Assembly: GCA_963556195.1 (NCBI GenBank)
Contig: OY744544.1
Coordinates: 49,408,325 to 49,472,324 of the forward strand
Direction of reading: 5' to 3'
DNA from: Sepiola atlantica
Lineage: Eukaryota > Mollusca > Cephalopoda > Sepiida > Sepiolidae
Length of the DNA stretch: 64,000 nucleotides
Part shown: positions 33,125 through 47,385 of the stretch, piece after piece
Layout of the letters: every line of letters begins with the position of its first letter
Position numbering within the stretch: the stretch's first letter is position 1
Position numbers and translations under genes: made by a program
The notes under the pieces: model-generated
What the model was told of the DNA's origin: nothing
Seen by the model: the letters and a program-made list of their open reading frames with translations, nothing else
Databases searched by the model: none

Positions 33125-33409
33125 GAAAGCATACGAAATTAAAATTTTGGGAACGATTTCTATCAGTATTTATAACGAATCTACCACAGTACAGCGGTCT
33201 ATCCACTATACACTGTTTAAATTACGTTAATAAATTAACAAGTAATAATAACTATGATTTTCTTTCAAAAAACATTGTATCATACTATTTAACAACTTAT
33301 TACATGAGTTTTGAATATCAACAAATAATTTTAAACTCCCCCAGACCGTTTTTCTCTAATTCAACATAGCTTTTAGACGCCATTTTTTTTTTTACCGAAA
33401 ATTACATTA
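33125..33409. other. AT-rich spacer between divergent U2-headed units (B)
   Basis: Equivalent of 18002-18287, with one clear substitution and a shorter T-run. The 20-mer TAATTCAACATAGCTTTTAG is at 33357-33376. No coding sequence is seen. Confidence 0.6.
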
Positions 33410-33634
33410 ATTCACTTCTTTTGGCTAATATCAAGGTGTAGTATCTTCCGATGGATACTGCACCCCATAAACTGGAATCGTCTTGGCCAGCGGGGCTTCA
33501 TTCCGCCGGTCTATGAGTTTGTCATGTGCAGTTCTAGGAGGTCCACACTCCCAGGATTTGCCTCCCCTCTTTGGGGAGGAATAAGTTTATTGCTTACTGC
33601 CTGAGGCGCCCCTACCGGGGAATGCCGAATAACA
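33410..33634 (+). repeat. Inverted U2-headed unit B, 3'-truncated
   Basis: Same decayed plus-strand U2 head and hairpin body as 18288-18512, ending at the same break against satellite. The shared break shows that this junction predates the module duplication. Confidence 0.75.
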
Positions 33635-36600
33635 GCTTCTACGTTTCTCTTTGGACTATTTTGCAGATGAAAAGCGGGGTGGGGGGATCGGTAAGAGTGA
33701 TTTCATTACTGCTCCAGAAGCCTCCTTGATTTTTTTAAATACTCGGCGTTGTCCGGGAGAAAAGTGCTCAATATCCTAGATAGAGCTACTGTAGTGATAG
33801 GTTTGGAAAATATTTTAACGCCATCTTCGTTACCCTTTGGACTATTTTGCAGATAAAAAGGAGGGAGGATACCTAAGTAATTTACGTAGTGCTCATGAGG
33901 CCTCCTTGATTTTCAAAGTACTCGGCGTTGTCCGGGAGAAAAGTGCTCAATATCCTAGATAGAGCTACTGTAGTGATAGGTTTGGAAAATATTTTAACGC
34001 CATCTTCGTTACCCTTTGGACTATTTTGCAGATGAAAAGGAGGGAGGATACCTAAGTAATTTCAGTAGTGCTCAGGAGGCCTCCTTGATTTTCAAAGTAC
34101 TCGGCGTTGTCCGGGAGCAAAGTGCTCAATATCCTGGATAGAGCTACTGTAGTGATAGGTTTGGAAAATATTTTAACGCCATCTTCGTTACCCTTTGGAC
34201 TATTTTGCAGATAAAAAGGAGGGAGGATACCTAAGTAATTTCATTAGTGCTTAGGAGGCCTCTTTGATCTTCAAAGTACTCGGCGTTGTCCGAGAGAAAA
34301 GTGCTCAATATCCTAGATAGAGCTACTGTAGTGATAGGTTTGGAAAATATTTTAACGCCATCTTCGTTACCCTTTGGACTATTTTGCAGATAAAAAGGAG
34401 GGACGATACCTAAGTAATTTCAGTAGTGCTCAGGAGGCCTCCTTGATTTTCAAAGTACTCGGCGTTGTCCGGGAGAAAAGTGTTCAATATCCTAGATAGA
34501 GCTACTGTAGTGATAGGTTTGGAAAATATTTTAACGCCATCTTCGATCCCCTTTAGACTATTTTGCAGATAAAAAAGAGGGAGGATACCTAATAAATTTC
34601 AGTAGTGCTCAGGAGGCCTCCTTGATTTTCAAAGTACTCGGCGTTGTCCGGGAGAAAAGTGCTCAATATCCTAGATAGAGCTACTGTAGTGATAGGTTTG
34701 GAAAATATTTTAACGCCATCTTCGATCCCTTTTAGACTATTTTGCAGATGAAAAGGAGGGAGGATACCTAAGTAATTTACGTAGTGCTCAGGAGGCCTCC
34801 TTGATTTTCAAAGTATTCGGCGTTGTCCGGGAGAAAAGCGCTCAATATCCTAGATAGAGCTACTGTAGTGATAGGTTTGGAAAATATTTTAACGCCATCT
34901 TCGTTCCCCTTTGGACTATTTTGCAGATGAAAAGGAGGGAGGATACCTAAGTAATTTCAGTAGTGCTAAGAAGGCCTACTTGATTTTCAAAGTACTCGGC
35001 GTTGTCCGGGAGACAAGCGCTCAATATCCTAGATAGAGCTACTGTAGTGATAGGTTTGGAAAATATTTTAACGCCATCTTCGTTACCCTTTGGACTATTT
35101 TGCAGATAAAAAGGAGGGAGGATACCTAAGTAATTTCATTAGTGCTTAGGAGGCCTCTTTGATCTTCAAAGTACTCGGCGTTCTCCGAGAGAAAAGTGCT
35201 CAATATCCTAGATAGAGCTACTGTAGTGATAGGTTTGGAAAATATTTTAACGCCATCTTCGTTACCCTTTGGACTATTTTGCAGATAAAAAGGAGGGACG
35301 ATACCTAAGTAATTTCAGTAGTGCTCAGGAGGCCTCCTTGATTTTCAAAGTACTTGGCGTTGTCCGGGAGAAAAGTGCTCAATATCCTAGATAGAGCTAC
35401 TGTAGTGATAGGTTTGGAAAATATTTTAACGCCATCTTCGATCCCCTTTAGACTATTTTGCAGATAAAAAAGAGGGAGGATACCTAAGTAATTTCAGTAG
35501 TGCTCAGGAGGCCTCCTTGATTTTCAAAGTACTCGGCGTTGTCCGGGAGAAAAGTGCCTAATATCCTAGATAGAGCTACTGTAGTGATAGGTTTGGAAAA
35601 TATTTTAACGCCATCTTCGTTACCCTTTGGACTATTTTACAGATGAAAAGGAGGGAGGATACCTAAGTAATTTACGTAGTGCTCATGAGGCCTCCTTGAT
35701 TTTCAAAGTACTCGGCGTTGTCCGGGAGAAAAGTGCTCAATATCCTAGATAGAGCTACTGTAGTGATAGGTTTGGAAAATATTTTAACGCCATCTTCGTT
35801 ACCCTTTGGACTATTTTGCAGATGAAAAGGAGGGAGGATACCTAAGTAATTTCAGTAGTGCTCATGAGGCCTCCTTGATTTTCAAAGTACTCGGCGTTGT
35901 CCGGGAGAAAAGTGCTCAATATCCTGGATAGAGCTACTGTAGTGATAGGTTTGGAAAATATTTTAACGCCATCTTCGTTACCCTTTGGACTATTTTGCAG
36001 ATAAAAAGGAGGGAGGATACCTAAGTAATTTCATTAGTGCTTAGGAGGCCTCTTTGATCTTCAAAGTACTCGGCGTTCTCCGAGAGAAAAGTGCTCAATA
36101 TCCTAGATAGAGCTACTGTAGTGATAGGTTTGGAAAATATTTTAACGCCATCTTCGTTACCCTTTGGACTATTTTGCAGATAAAAAAGAGGGACGATACC
36201 TAAGTAATTTCAGTAGTGCTCAGGAGGCCTCCTTGATTTTCAAAGTACTCGGCGTTGTCCGGGAGAAAAGTGCTCAATATCCTAGATAGAGCTACTGTAG
36301 TGATAGGTTTGGAAAATATTTTAACGCCATCTTCGATCCCCTTTAGACTATTTTGCAGATAAAAAAGAGGGAGGATACCTAAGTAATTTCAGTAGTGCTC
36401 AGGAGGCCTCCTTGATTTTCAAAGTACTCGGCGTTGTCCGGGAGAAAAGTGCTCAATATCCTAGATAGAGCTACTGTAGTGATAGGTTTGGAAAATATTT
36501 TAACGCCATCTTCGATCCCTTTTAGACTATTTTGCAGATGAAAAAGAGGGAGGATACCTAAGTAATTTACGTAGTGCTCAGGAGGCCTCCTTGATTTTCA

Positions 36601-39600
36601 AAGTATTCGGCGTTGTCCGGGAGAAAAGCGCTCAATATCCTAGATAGAGCTACTGTAGTGATAGGTTTGGAAAATATTTTAACGCCATCTTCGTTCCCCT
36701 TTGGACTATTTTGCAGATGAAAAGGAGGGAGGATACCTAAGTAATTTCAGTAGTGCTCAGAAGGCCTACTTGATTTTCAAAGTACTCGGCGTTGTCCGGG
36801 AGACAAGCGCTCAATATCCTAGATAGAGCTACTGTAGTGATAGGTTTGGAAAATATTTTAACGCCATCTTCGTTACCCTTTGGACTATTTTGCAGATAAA
36901 AAGGAGAGAGGATACCTAAGTAATTTCATTAGTGCTTAGGAGGCCTCTTTGATCTTCAAAGTACTCGGCGTTGTCCGAGAGAAAAGTGCTCAATATCCTA
37001 GATAGAGCTACTGTAGTGATAGGTTTGGAAAATATTTTAACGCCATCTTCGTTACCCTTTGAACTATTTTGCAGATAAAAAGGAGGGACGATACCTAAGT
37101 AATTTCAGTAGTGCTCAGGAGGCCTCCTTGATTTTCAAAGTACTCGGCGTTGTCCGGGAGAAAAGTGCTCAATATCTTAGATAGAGCTACTGTAGTGATA
37201 GGTTTGGAAAATATTTTAACGCCATCTTCGTTACCCTTTAGACTATTTTGCAGATAAAAAAGAGGGAGGATACCTAAGTAATTTCAGTAGTGCTCAGAAG
37301 GCCTACTTGATTTTCAAAGTACTCGGCGTTGTCCGGGAGACAAGCGCTCAATATCCTAGATAGAGCTACTGTAGTGATAGGTTTGGAAAATATTTTAACG
37401 CCATCTTCGTTACCCTTTGGACTATTTTGCAGATAAAAAGGAGGGAGGATACCTAAGTAATTTCATTAGTGCTTAGGAGGCCTCTTTGATCTTCAAAGTA
37501 CTCGGCGTTCTCCGAGAGAAAAGTGCTCAATATCCTAGATAGAGCTACTGTAGTGATAGGTTTGGAAAATATTTTAACGCCATCTTCGTTACCCTTTGGA
37601 CTATTTTGCAGATAAAAAGGAGGGACGATACCTAAGTAATTTCAGTAGTGCTCAGGAGGCCTCCTTGATTTTCAAAGTACTTGGCGTTGTCCGGGAGAAA
37701 AGTGCTCAATATCCTAGATAGAGCTACTGTAGTGATAGGTTTGGAAAATATTTTAACGCCATCTTCGATCCCCTTTAGACTATTTTGCAGATAAAAAAGA
37801 GGGAGGATACCTAAGTAATTTCAGTAGTGCTCAGGAGGCCTCCTTGATTTTCAAAGTACTCGGCGTTGTCCGGGAGAAAAGTGCCTAATATCCTAGATAG
37901 AGCTACTGTAGTGATAGGTTTGGAAAATATTTTAACGCCATCTTCGTTACCCTTTGGACTATTTTACAGATGAAAAGGAGGGAGGATACCTAAGTAATTT
38001 ACGTAGTGCTCATGAGGCCTCCTTGATTTTCAAAGTACTCGGCGTTGTCCGGGAGAAAAGTGCTCAATATCCTAGATAGAGCTACTGTAGTGATAGGTTT
38101 GGAAAATATTTTAACGCCATCTTCGTTACCCTTTGGACTATTTTGCAGATGAAAAGGAGGGAGGATACCTAAGTAATTTCAGTAGTGCTCATGAGGCCTC
38201 CTTGATTTTCAAAGTACTCGGCGTTGTCCGGGAGAAAAGTGCTCAATATCCTGGATAGAGCTACTGTAGTGATAGGTTTGGAAAATATTTTAACGCCATC
38301 TTCGTTACCCTTTGGACTATTTTGCAGATAAAAAGGAGGGAGGATACCTAAGTAATTTCATTAGTGCTTAGGAGGCCTCTTTGATCTTCAAAGTACTCGG
38401 CGTTCTCCGAGAGAAAAGTGCTCAATATCCTAGATAGAGCTACTGTAGTGATAGGTTTGGAAAATATTTTAACGCCATCTTCGTTACCCTTTGGACTATT
38501 TTGCAGATAAAAAAGAGGGACGATACCTAAGTAATTTCAGTAGTGCTCAGGAGGCCTCCTTGATTTTCAAAGTACTCGGCGTTGTCCGGGAGAAAAGTGC
38601 TCAATATCCTAGATAGAGCTACTGTAGTGATAGGTTTGGAAAATATTTTAACGCCATCTTCGATCCCCTTTAGACTATTTTGCAGATAAAAAAGAGGGAG
38701 GATACCTAAGTAATTTCAGTAGTGCTCAGGAGGCCTCCTTGATTTTCAAAGTACTCGGCGTTGTCCGGGAGAAAAGTGCTCAATATCCTAGATAGAGCTA
38801 CTGTAGTGATAGGTTTGGAAAATATTTTAACGCCATCTTCGATCCCTTTTAGACTATTTTGCAGATGAAAAAGAGGGAGGATACCTAAGTAATTTACGTA
38901 GTGCTCAGGAGGCCTCCTTGATTTTCAAAGTATTCGGCGTTGTCCGGGAGAAAAGCGCTCAATATCCTAGATAGAGCTACTGTAGTGATAGGTTTGGAAA
39001 ATATTTTAACGCCATCTTCGTTCCCCTTTGGACTATTTTGCAGATGAAAAGGAGGGAGGATACCTAAGTAATTTCAGTAGTGCTCAGAAGGCCTACTTGA
39101 TTTTCAAAGTACTCGGCGTTGTCCGGGAGACAAGCGCTCAATATCCTAGATAGAGCTACTGTAGTGATAGGTTTGGAAAATATTTTAACGCCATCTTCGT
39201 TACCCTTTGGACTATTTTGCAGATAAAAAGGAGAGAGGATACCTAAGTAATTTCATTAGTGCTTAGGAGGCCTCTTTGATCTTCAAAGTACTCGGCGTTG
39301 TCCGAGAGAAAAGTGCTCAATATCCTAGATAGAGCTACTGTAGTGATAGGTTTGGAAAATATTTTAACGCCATCTTCGTTACCCTTTGAACTATTTTGCA
39401 GATAAAAAGGAGGGACGATACCTAAGTAATTTCAGTAGTGCTCAGGAGGCCTCCTTGATTTTCAAAGTACTCGGCGTTGTCCGGGAGAAAAGTGCTCAAT
39501 ATCTTAGATAGAGCTACTGTAGTGATAGGTTTGGAAAATATTTTAACGCCATCTTCGTTACCCTTTAGACTATTTTGCAGATAAAAAAGAGGGAGGATAC

Positions 39601-42600
39601 CTAAGTAATTTCAGTAGTGCTCAGAAGGCCTACTTGATTTTCAAAGTACTCGGCGTTGTCCGGGAGAAAAGTGCTCAATATCCTAGATAGAGCTACTGTA
39701 GTGATAGGTTTGGAAAATATTTTAACGCCATCTTCGTTACCCTTTGGACTATTTTGCAGATAAAAAGGAGGGAGGATACCTAAGTAATTTCATTAGTGCT
39801 TAGGAGGCCTCTTTGATCTTCAAAGTACTCGGCGTTGTCCGAGAGAAAAGTGCTCAATATCCTAGATAGAGCTACTGTAGTGATAGGTTTGGAAAATATT
39901 TTAACGCCATCTTCGTTACCCTTTGGACTATTTTGCAGATAAAAAGGAGGGACGATACCTAAGTAATTTCAGTAATGCTCAGGAGGCCTCCTTGATTTTC
40001 AAAGTACTCGGCGTTGTCCGGGAGAAAAGTGCTCAATATCCTAGATAGAGCTACTGTAGTGATAGGTTTGGAAAATATTTTAACGCCATCTTCGATCCCT
40101 TTTAGACTATTTTGCAGATAAAAAAGAGGGAGGATACCTAAGTAATTTCAGTAGTGCTCAGGAGGCCTCCTTGATTTTCAAAGTACTCGGCGTTGTCCGG
40201 GAGAAAAGTGCTCAATATCCTAGATAGAGCTACTGTAGTGATAGGTTTGGAAAATATTTTAACGCCATCTTAGATCCCTTTTAGACTATTTTGCAGATGA
40301 AAAGGAGGGAGGATACCTAAGTAATTTACGTAGTGCTCATGAGGCCTCCTTGATTTTCAAAGTATTCGGCGTTGTCCGGGAGAAAAGCGCTCAATATCCT
40401 AGATAGAGCTACTGTAGTGATAGGTTTGGAAAATATTTTAACGCCATCTTCGTTCCCCTTTGGACTATTTTGCAGATGAAAAGGAGGGAGGATACCTAAG
40501 TAATTTCAGTAGTGCTCATGAGGCCTCCTTGATTTTCAAAGTACTCGGCGTTGTCCGGGAGAAAAGTGCTCAATATCCTAGATAGAGCTACTGTAGTGAT
40601 AGGTTTGGAAAATATTTTAACGCCATCTTCGTTCCCCTTTGGACTATTTTGCAGATAAAAAGGAGGGACGATACCTAAGTAATTTCAGTAGTGCTCAGGA
40701 GGCCTCCTTGATTTTCAAAGTACTCGGCGTTGTCCGGGAGAAAAGTGCTCAATATCTTAGATAGAGCTACTGTAGTGATAGGTTTGGAAAATATTTTAAC
40801 GCCATCTTCGTTACCATTTAGACTATTTTGCAGATAAAAAAGAGGGAGGATACCTAAGTAATTTTAGTAGTGCTCAGAAGGCCTACTTGATTTTCAAAGT
40901 ACTCGGCGTTGTCCGGGAGAAAAGTGCTCAATATCCTAGATAGAGCTACTGTAGTGATAGGTTTGGAAAATATTTTAACGCCATCTTCGTTACCCTTTGG
41001 ACTATTTTGCAGATAAAAAGGAGGGAGGATACCTAAGTAATTTCATTAGTGCTTAGGAGGCCTCTTTGATCTTCAAAGTACTCGGCGTTGTCCGACAGAA
41101 AAGTGCTCAATATCCTAGATAGAGCTACTGTAGTGATAGGTTTGGAAAATATTTTAACGCCATCTTCGTTACCCTTTGGACTATTTTGCAGATAAAAAGG
41201 AGGGACGATACCTAAGTAATTTCAGTAATGCTCAGGAGGCCTCCTTGATTTTCAAAGTACTCGGCGTTGTCCGGGAGAAAAGTGCTCAATATCCTAGATA
41301 GAGCTACTGTAGTGATAGGTTTGGAAAATATTTTAACGCCATCTTCGATCCCCTTTAGACTATTTTGCAGATAAAAAAGAGGGAGGATACCTAAGTAATT
41401 TCAGTAGTGCTCAGGAGGCCTCCTTGATTTTCAAAGTACTCGGCGTTGTCCGGGAGAAAAGTGCTCAATATCCTAGATAGAGCTACTGTAGTGATAGGTT
41501 TGGAAAATATTTTAACGCCATCTTAGATCCCTTTTAGACTATTTTGCAGATGAAAAGGAGGGAGGATACCTAAGTAATTTACGTAGTGCTCATGAGGCCT
41601 CCTTGATTTTCAAAGTATTCGGCGTTGTCCGGGAGAAAAGCGCTCAATATCCTAGATAGAGCTACTGTAGTGATAGGTTTGGAAAATATTTTAACGCCAT
41701 CTTCGTTCCCCTTTGGACTATTTTGCAGATGAAAAGGAGGGAGGATACCTAAGTAATTTCAGTAGTGCTCATGAGGCCTCCTTGATTTTCAAAGTACTCG
41801 GCGTTGTCCGGGAGAAAAGTGCTCAATATCCTAGATAGAGCTACTGTAGTGATAGGTTTGGAAAATATTTTAACGCCATCTTCGTTCCCCTTTGGACTAT
41901 TTTGCAGATGAAAAGGAGGGAGGATACCTAAGTAATTTCAGTAGTGCCCAGAAGGCCTACTTGATTTTCTAAAGTACTCGGCGTTGTCCGGGAGAAAAGT
42001 GCTCAATATCCTAGATAGAGCTACTGTAGTGATAGGTTTGGAAAATATTTTAACGCCATCTTCGTTACCCTTTGGACTATTTTGCAGATAAAAAGGAGGG
42101 AGGATACATAAGTAATTTCATTAGTGCTCAGGGGGCCTCCTTGATTTTCAAAGTACTCGGCGTTGTCCGGGAGAAAAGTGCTCAATATCCTAGATAGAGC
42201 TACTGTAGTGATAGGTTTGGAAAATATTTTAACGCCATCTTCGTTACCCTTTGAACTATTTTGCAGATAAAAAGGAGGGACGATACCTAAGTAATTTCAG
42301 TAGTGCTCAGGAGGCCTCCTTGATTTTCAAAGTACTCGGCGTTGTCCGGGAGAAAAGTGCTCAATATCTTAGATAGAGCTACTGTAGTGATAGGTTTGGA
42401 AAATATTTTAACGCCATCTTCGTTACCCTTTAGACTATTTTGCAGATAAAAAAGAGGGAGGATACCTAAGTAATTTCAGTAGTGCTCAGAAGGCCTACTT
42501 GATTTTCAAAGTACTCGGCGTTGTCCGGGAGAAAAGTGCTCAATATCCTAGATAGAGCTACTGTAGTGATAGGTTTGGAAAATATTTTAACGCCATCTTC

Positions 42601-45567
42601 GTTACCCTTTGGACTATTTTGCAGATAAAAAGGAGGGAGGATACCTAAGTAATTTCATTAGTGCTTAGGAGGCCTCTTTGATCTTCAAAGTACTCGGCGT
42701 TGTCCGAGAGAAAAGTGCTCAATATCCTAGATAGAGCTACTGTAGTGATAGGTTTGGAAAATATTTTAACGCCATCTTCGTTACCCTTTGGACTATTTTG
42801 CAGATAAAAAGGAGGGACGATACCTAAGTAATTTCAGTAATGCTCAGGAGGCCTCCTTGATTTTCAAAGTACTCGGCGTTGTCCGGGAGAAAAGTGCTCA
42901 ATATCCTAGATAGAGCTACTGTAGTGATAGGTTTGGAAAATATTTTAACGCCATCTTCGATCCCTTTTAGACTATTTTGCAGATAAAAAAGAGGGACGAT
43001 ACCTAAGTAATTTCAGTAGTGCTCAGGAGGCCTCCTTGATTTTCAAAGTACTCGGCGTTGTCCGGGAGAAAAGTGCTCAATATCTTAGATAGAGCTACTG
43101 TAGTGATAGGTTTGGAAAATATTTTAACGCCATCTTCGTTACCCTTTGGACTATTTTGCAGATAAAAAAGAGGGAGGATACCTAAGTAATTTCAGTAGTG
43201 CTCAGGAGGCCTCCTTGATTTTCAAAGTACTCGGCGTTGTCCGGGAGAAAAGTGCTCAATATCCTAGATTGAGCTACTGTAGTGATAGGTTTGGAAAATA
43301 TTTTAACGCCATCTTCGATCCCCTTTAGACTATTTTGCAGATGAAAAGGAGGGAGGATACCTAAGTTATTTACGTAGTGCTCAGGAGGCCTCCTTGATTT
43401 TCAAAGTATTCGGCGTTGTCCGGGAGACAAGCGCTCAATATCCTAGATAGAGCTACTGTAGTGATAGGTTTGGAAAATATTTTAACGCCATCTTCGTTCC
43501 CCTTTGGACTATTTTGCAGATGAAAAGGAGGGAGGATACCTAAGTAATTTCAGTAGTGCTCAGGAGGCCTCCTTGATTTTCAAAGTACTCGGCGTTGTCC
43601 GGGAGAAAAGTGCTCAATATCCTAGATAGAGCTACTGCAGTGATAGGTTTGGAAAATATTTTAACGCCATCTTCGTTACCCTTTGAACTATTTTGCAGAT
43701 AAAAAAGAAGGGACGATACCTAAGTAATTTCAGTAGTGCTCAGGTGGCCTCCTTGATTTTCAAAGTACTCGGCGTTGTCCGGGAGAAAAGTGCTCAATAT
43801 CCTAGATAGAGCTACTGCAGTGATAGGTTTGGAAAATATTTTAACGCCATCTTCGTTTCCCTTCGGACTATTTTGCAGATGAAAAGGCGGGAAGATACCT
43901 AAGTAATTTACGTAGTGCTCATGAGGCCTCCTTGAATTTCAAAGTACTCGGCGTTGTCCGGGAGAAAAGTGCTCAATATCCTAGATAGAGCTACTGTAGT
44001 GATAGGTTTGGAAAATATTTTAACGCCATCTTCGTTCCCCTTTGGACTATTTTGCAGATGAAAAGGAGGGAGGATACCTAAGTAATTTCAGTAGTGCTCA
44101 GAAGGCCTACTTGATTTTCAAAGTACTCGGCGTTGTCCAGGAGAAAAGTGCTCAATATCCTAGATAGAGCTACTGTAGTGATAGGTTTGGAAAATATTTT
44201 AACGCCATCTCTGTTACCCTTTGGACTATTTTGCAGATAAAAAGGAGGGAGGATACATAAGTAATTTCATTAGTGCTCAGGGGGCCTCCTTGATTTTCAA
44301 AGAACTCGGCGTTGTCCGGGAGAAAAGTGCTCAATATCTTAGATAGAGCTACTGTAGTGATAGGTTTGGAAAATATTTTAACGCCATCTTCGTTACCCTT
44401 TGAACTATTTTGCAGATAAAAAAGAGGGACGATACCAAAGTAATTTCAGTAGTGCTCAGGAGGCCTCCTTGATTTTCAAAGTACTCGGCGTTGTCCGGGA
44501 GAAAAGTGCTCAATATCTTAGATAGAGCTACTGTAGTGATAGGTTTGGAAAATATTTTAACGCCATCTTCGTTACCCTTTGGACTATTTTGCAGATAAAA
44601 AAGAGGGAGGATACCTAAGTAATTTCCGTAGTGCTCAGGAGGCCTCCTTGATTTTCAAAGTACTCGGCGTTGTCCGGGAGAAAAGTGCTCAATATCCTAG
44701 ATAGAGCTACTGTAGTGATAGGTTTGGAAAATATTTTAACGCCATCTTCAATCCCTTTTAGACTTCTTTGCAGATGAAAAGGAGGGAGGATACCTAAGTT
44801 ATTTACGTAGTGCTCAGGAGGGCTCCTTGATTTTCAAAGTATTCGGCGTTGTCCGGGAGACAAGCGCTCAATATACTAGATAGAGCCACTGTAGTGATAG
44901 GTTTGGAAAATATTTTAACGCCATCTTCGTTCCCCTTTGGACTATTTTGCAGATGAAAAGGAGGGAGGATACCTAAGTAATTTCAGTAGTGCTCAGGAGG
45001 CCTCCTTGATTTTCAAAGTACTCGGCGTTGTCGGGGAGAAAAGTGCTCAATATCCTAGATAGAGCTACTGCAGTGATAGGTTTGGAAAATATTTTAACGC
45101 CATCTTCGTTACCCTTTGAACTATTTTGCAGATAAAAAGGAGGGACGATACCTAAGTAATTTCAGTAGTGCTCAGGAGGCCTCCTTGATTTTCAAAGTAC
45201 TCGGCGTTGTCCGGGAGAAAAGTGCTCAATATCCTAGATAGAGCTACTGTAGTGATAGGTTTGGAAAATATTTTAACGCCATCTTCGTTTCCCTTTGGAC
45301 TATTTTGCAGATAAAAAAGAGGTAGGATACCTAAGTAATTTCAGTAGTGCTCAGGAGGACTCCTATTTTTTCACAGTACTCGGCGTTGTCCGGGAGAAAA
45401 GTGCTCAATATCTTAGATAGAGCTACTGTAGTGATAGGTTTGGAAAATATTTTGACGCCATCTTCGTTCCAATTTGGACTATTTTGCAGATAAAAAGGAG
45501 GGAGGATACCTAAGTGATTTCAGTAGTGCTCAGGAGGCGTTCTCGATTTTGAAAGTACTGGGGCTGC
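33635..45567. repeat. 179-bp satellite array 3 with 13-monomer higher-order repeat
   Basis: About 67 monomers. The variant TTTCATTAGTGCTTAGGAGG falls at 34239, 35134, 36029, 36924, 37461, 38356, 39251, 39788, 41041 and 42653. Blocks 35134-37460 and 37461-39787 are consecutive 2,327-bp copies with the step order 895, 895, 537. Private variants confirm the phase: GTGCCTAATATCC at 35554 and 37881, TTTTACAGATG at 35635 and 37962, TTCTCCGAGAG at 35181 and 37508. The right end (after about 43300) is more irregular. No gene is seen. Confidence 0.96.
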
Positions 45568-45760
45568 GATAGGAACATATGTAGCATTGCACCGGGGCAG
45601 CAATAGGTACGTATGTAGCATTTACACCATGGCAGCAATGGGTACTTATATAGTATATGCACGGGGGCGGCAATAGGTACGTATATAGTCTGCACACCAC
45701 GGTGGCGATACATACGTATATAGTATGAATACCGGAGCGGAGATAAGTACCTATATAGAA
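45568..45760. repeat. 35-bp degenerate tandem repeat, module C
   Basis: Five to six imperfect units of the same 35-bp type as 24173-24345, with one more unit at the left edge. Confidence 0.8.
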
Positions 45761-46055
45761 AGCGCAGATAGAGGTGGTACTTTTTATAGAAATATGTCAT
45801 ACTATTGCCCTGGGCAACGTAGGAGAAATGGTGGGGAAGAAGCAGCCTTCCCAAAAGGCAAAAATAAAAAGAAGCGGTGAAATGGGGCGACCAGGGAAGA
45901 GAAAGGTAGAAAGATAAATAGACGGCTATAGAGGAGGGGGGGAATAGAAGTTTGAATATAAAGATGTTACACACGCGATTTCTCCTCAATTTTATGTTTT
46001 CATGACCCCGAGCAACGCCGGGTAGCCCCGCTAGTCTATTATATAAACGTCACCT
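45761..46055. other. Module C left flank
   Basis: Equivalent of 24346-24634. The Helitron-like terminus is at about 46003-46035. No gene is seen. Confidence 0.7.
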
Positions 46056-46076
46056 GTCTGTATGTATGTATGTATG

Positions 46077-46106
<30 letters not shown>
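46056..46106. repeat. (ATGT)n microsatellite, module C
   Basis: About 12 uninterrupted ATGT units; the GGATGT interruption of modules A and B is missing. Confidence 0.96.
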
Positions 46107-46108
<2 letters not shown>

Positions 46109-46528
46109 GCTTCTCCTCCGAAAGTACCCACCACACGGTCACACGGGTGACATCATTCCGACCGGCCAGCCCAGACGCGTGTAATATCTCGGAACCGGAA
46201 AAAAAAAATTGACTCTGCCGGGGTCGACTGAGCACTTTTTTCCAATGGGGGGTGGCTTTTAACTCCATTTTTCAACGTTATTTATACTAATTTGAGAAGA
46301 AAAATAATGCAAAGTCACGATAAACTAGATATGACGTCAGAGTAAGGGAGTGGCGGGTAGAAATTCACTCACACTACAACCATTTTTTTTCTTTCTTTCT
46401 TCTTCCCCTCTCACTCCCACACTTTCTTTCTTAATTATTAATAGACGCTAATATTCCTTCCCCCCTCCCTTCCTCACTATGGCTGTTCTGTTATCCTGAT
46501 ATACTTCCAGGCATTACCTCCTCCTTTC
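46107..46528. other. Conserved inter-repeat flank, module C
   Basis: Near-identical to 8250-8673, with a few substitutions such as ACCACACGG for AACACACGG. No gene is seen. Confidence 0.7.
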
Positions 46529-47155
46529 AGGCCAAATGGGGGGGGGAATTTCGGCATTCACCGATGTGAGCGCCACAGGCCAAATCTGGGGAGAGGGAGT
46601 GTCGGCATTCGGCGGTGGGGCGCCTCAGGCCAAATCTGGGGAGGGGGAATGTCGGCATTCGCCGGAATGAGCGCCTCAGGCCAAATCTGGGGATGGGGGA
46701 GTGTCGGCGTTCGAGCCAAATTTGGGGGGGAGGGAGAGTCTCGGTATTCGGTCGCGGGGCGGGGCTCCTCAGGCCAAATTTGGGGGAGGAGGGGGGGGGG
46801 GGGTTCGGCATTCGCCGGTATGAGCGCCTCAGGCCAAATTTAAGGAGGGGGAGTGTCGACATTCGCCGGTGTGAGCGCCTCAGGCCAAATTTGGGGGAGA
46901 GGAGAGTATCGGTATTTGCCGGTGGGGTGCCAGGCTAAATCTGGGGAGGGGGAATGTCGGCATTCGCCGGTATGAGCGCCTCAGGCCAAATCTGGGGAGG
47001 GGGAGTGTCGGCATTCGCCGGTATGAGCGCCTCAGGCGAAATCTGGGGGAAATCGGTATTCGCCAGTGGGGCGCCTCAGGCGATACTTGGGGAGGTGGAG
47101 TGCCAGCATTCGCAGGTGTGAACGCCCCAGGTGAAATTCAGGGGAGGGGGGGGGG
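46529..47155. repeat. 50-bp GC-rich minisatellite, module C
   Basis: About 12 units, more diverged than in A and B, with long G-runs and units not shared with the other modules. This fits module C having separated earlier. Confidence 0.9.
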
Positions 47156-47340
47156 GAGTATGAGTATCCATCGGTGAGATAACGACCTCAGCCTGTACTT
47201 TAGGGGAGAAGAAATGCCCAAAAGGAAAAGGGATTAAAAAAAAAAAAAAATGATAATCTGATTTTTGATTCGACAGTGTAAAACCGACACCTACTGGATA
47301 GGACTAGATAATACACTTTATCTCAAGGCAAAAATGCCGA
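47156..47340. other. Spacer with degenerate U2-like head, module C
   Basis: Equivalent of 9725-9902, with a longer A-run. No gene is seen. Confidence 0.6.
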
Positions 47341-47385
47341 GAACAGATACTACACTTTGATCTTAGCCAAAAGGCCGGGAAAGCA
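47341..47385 (-). ncRNA. U2 snRNA 5' head (partial, module C)
   Basis: The same minus-strand U2 5' fragment as 9903-9948 and at the same relative position. No LINE follows it. Confidence 0.78.
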
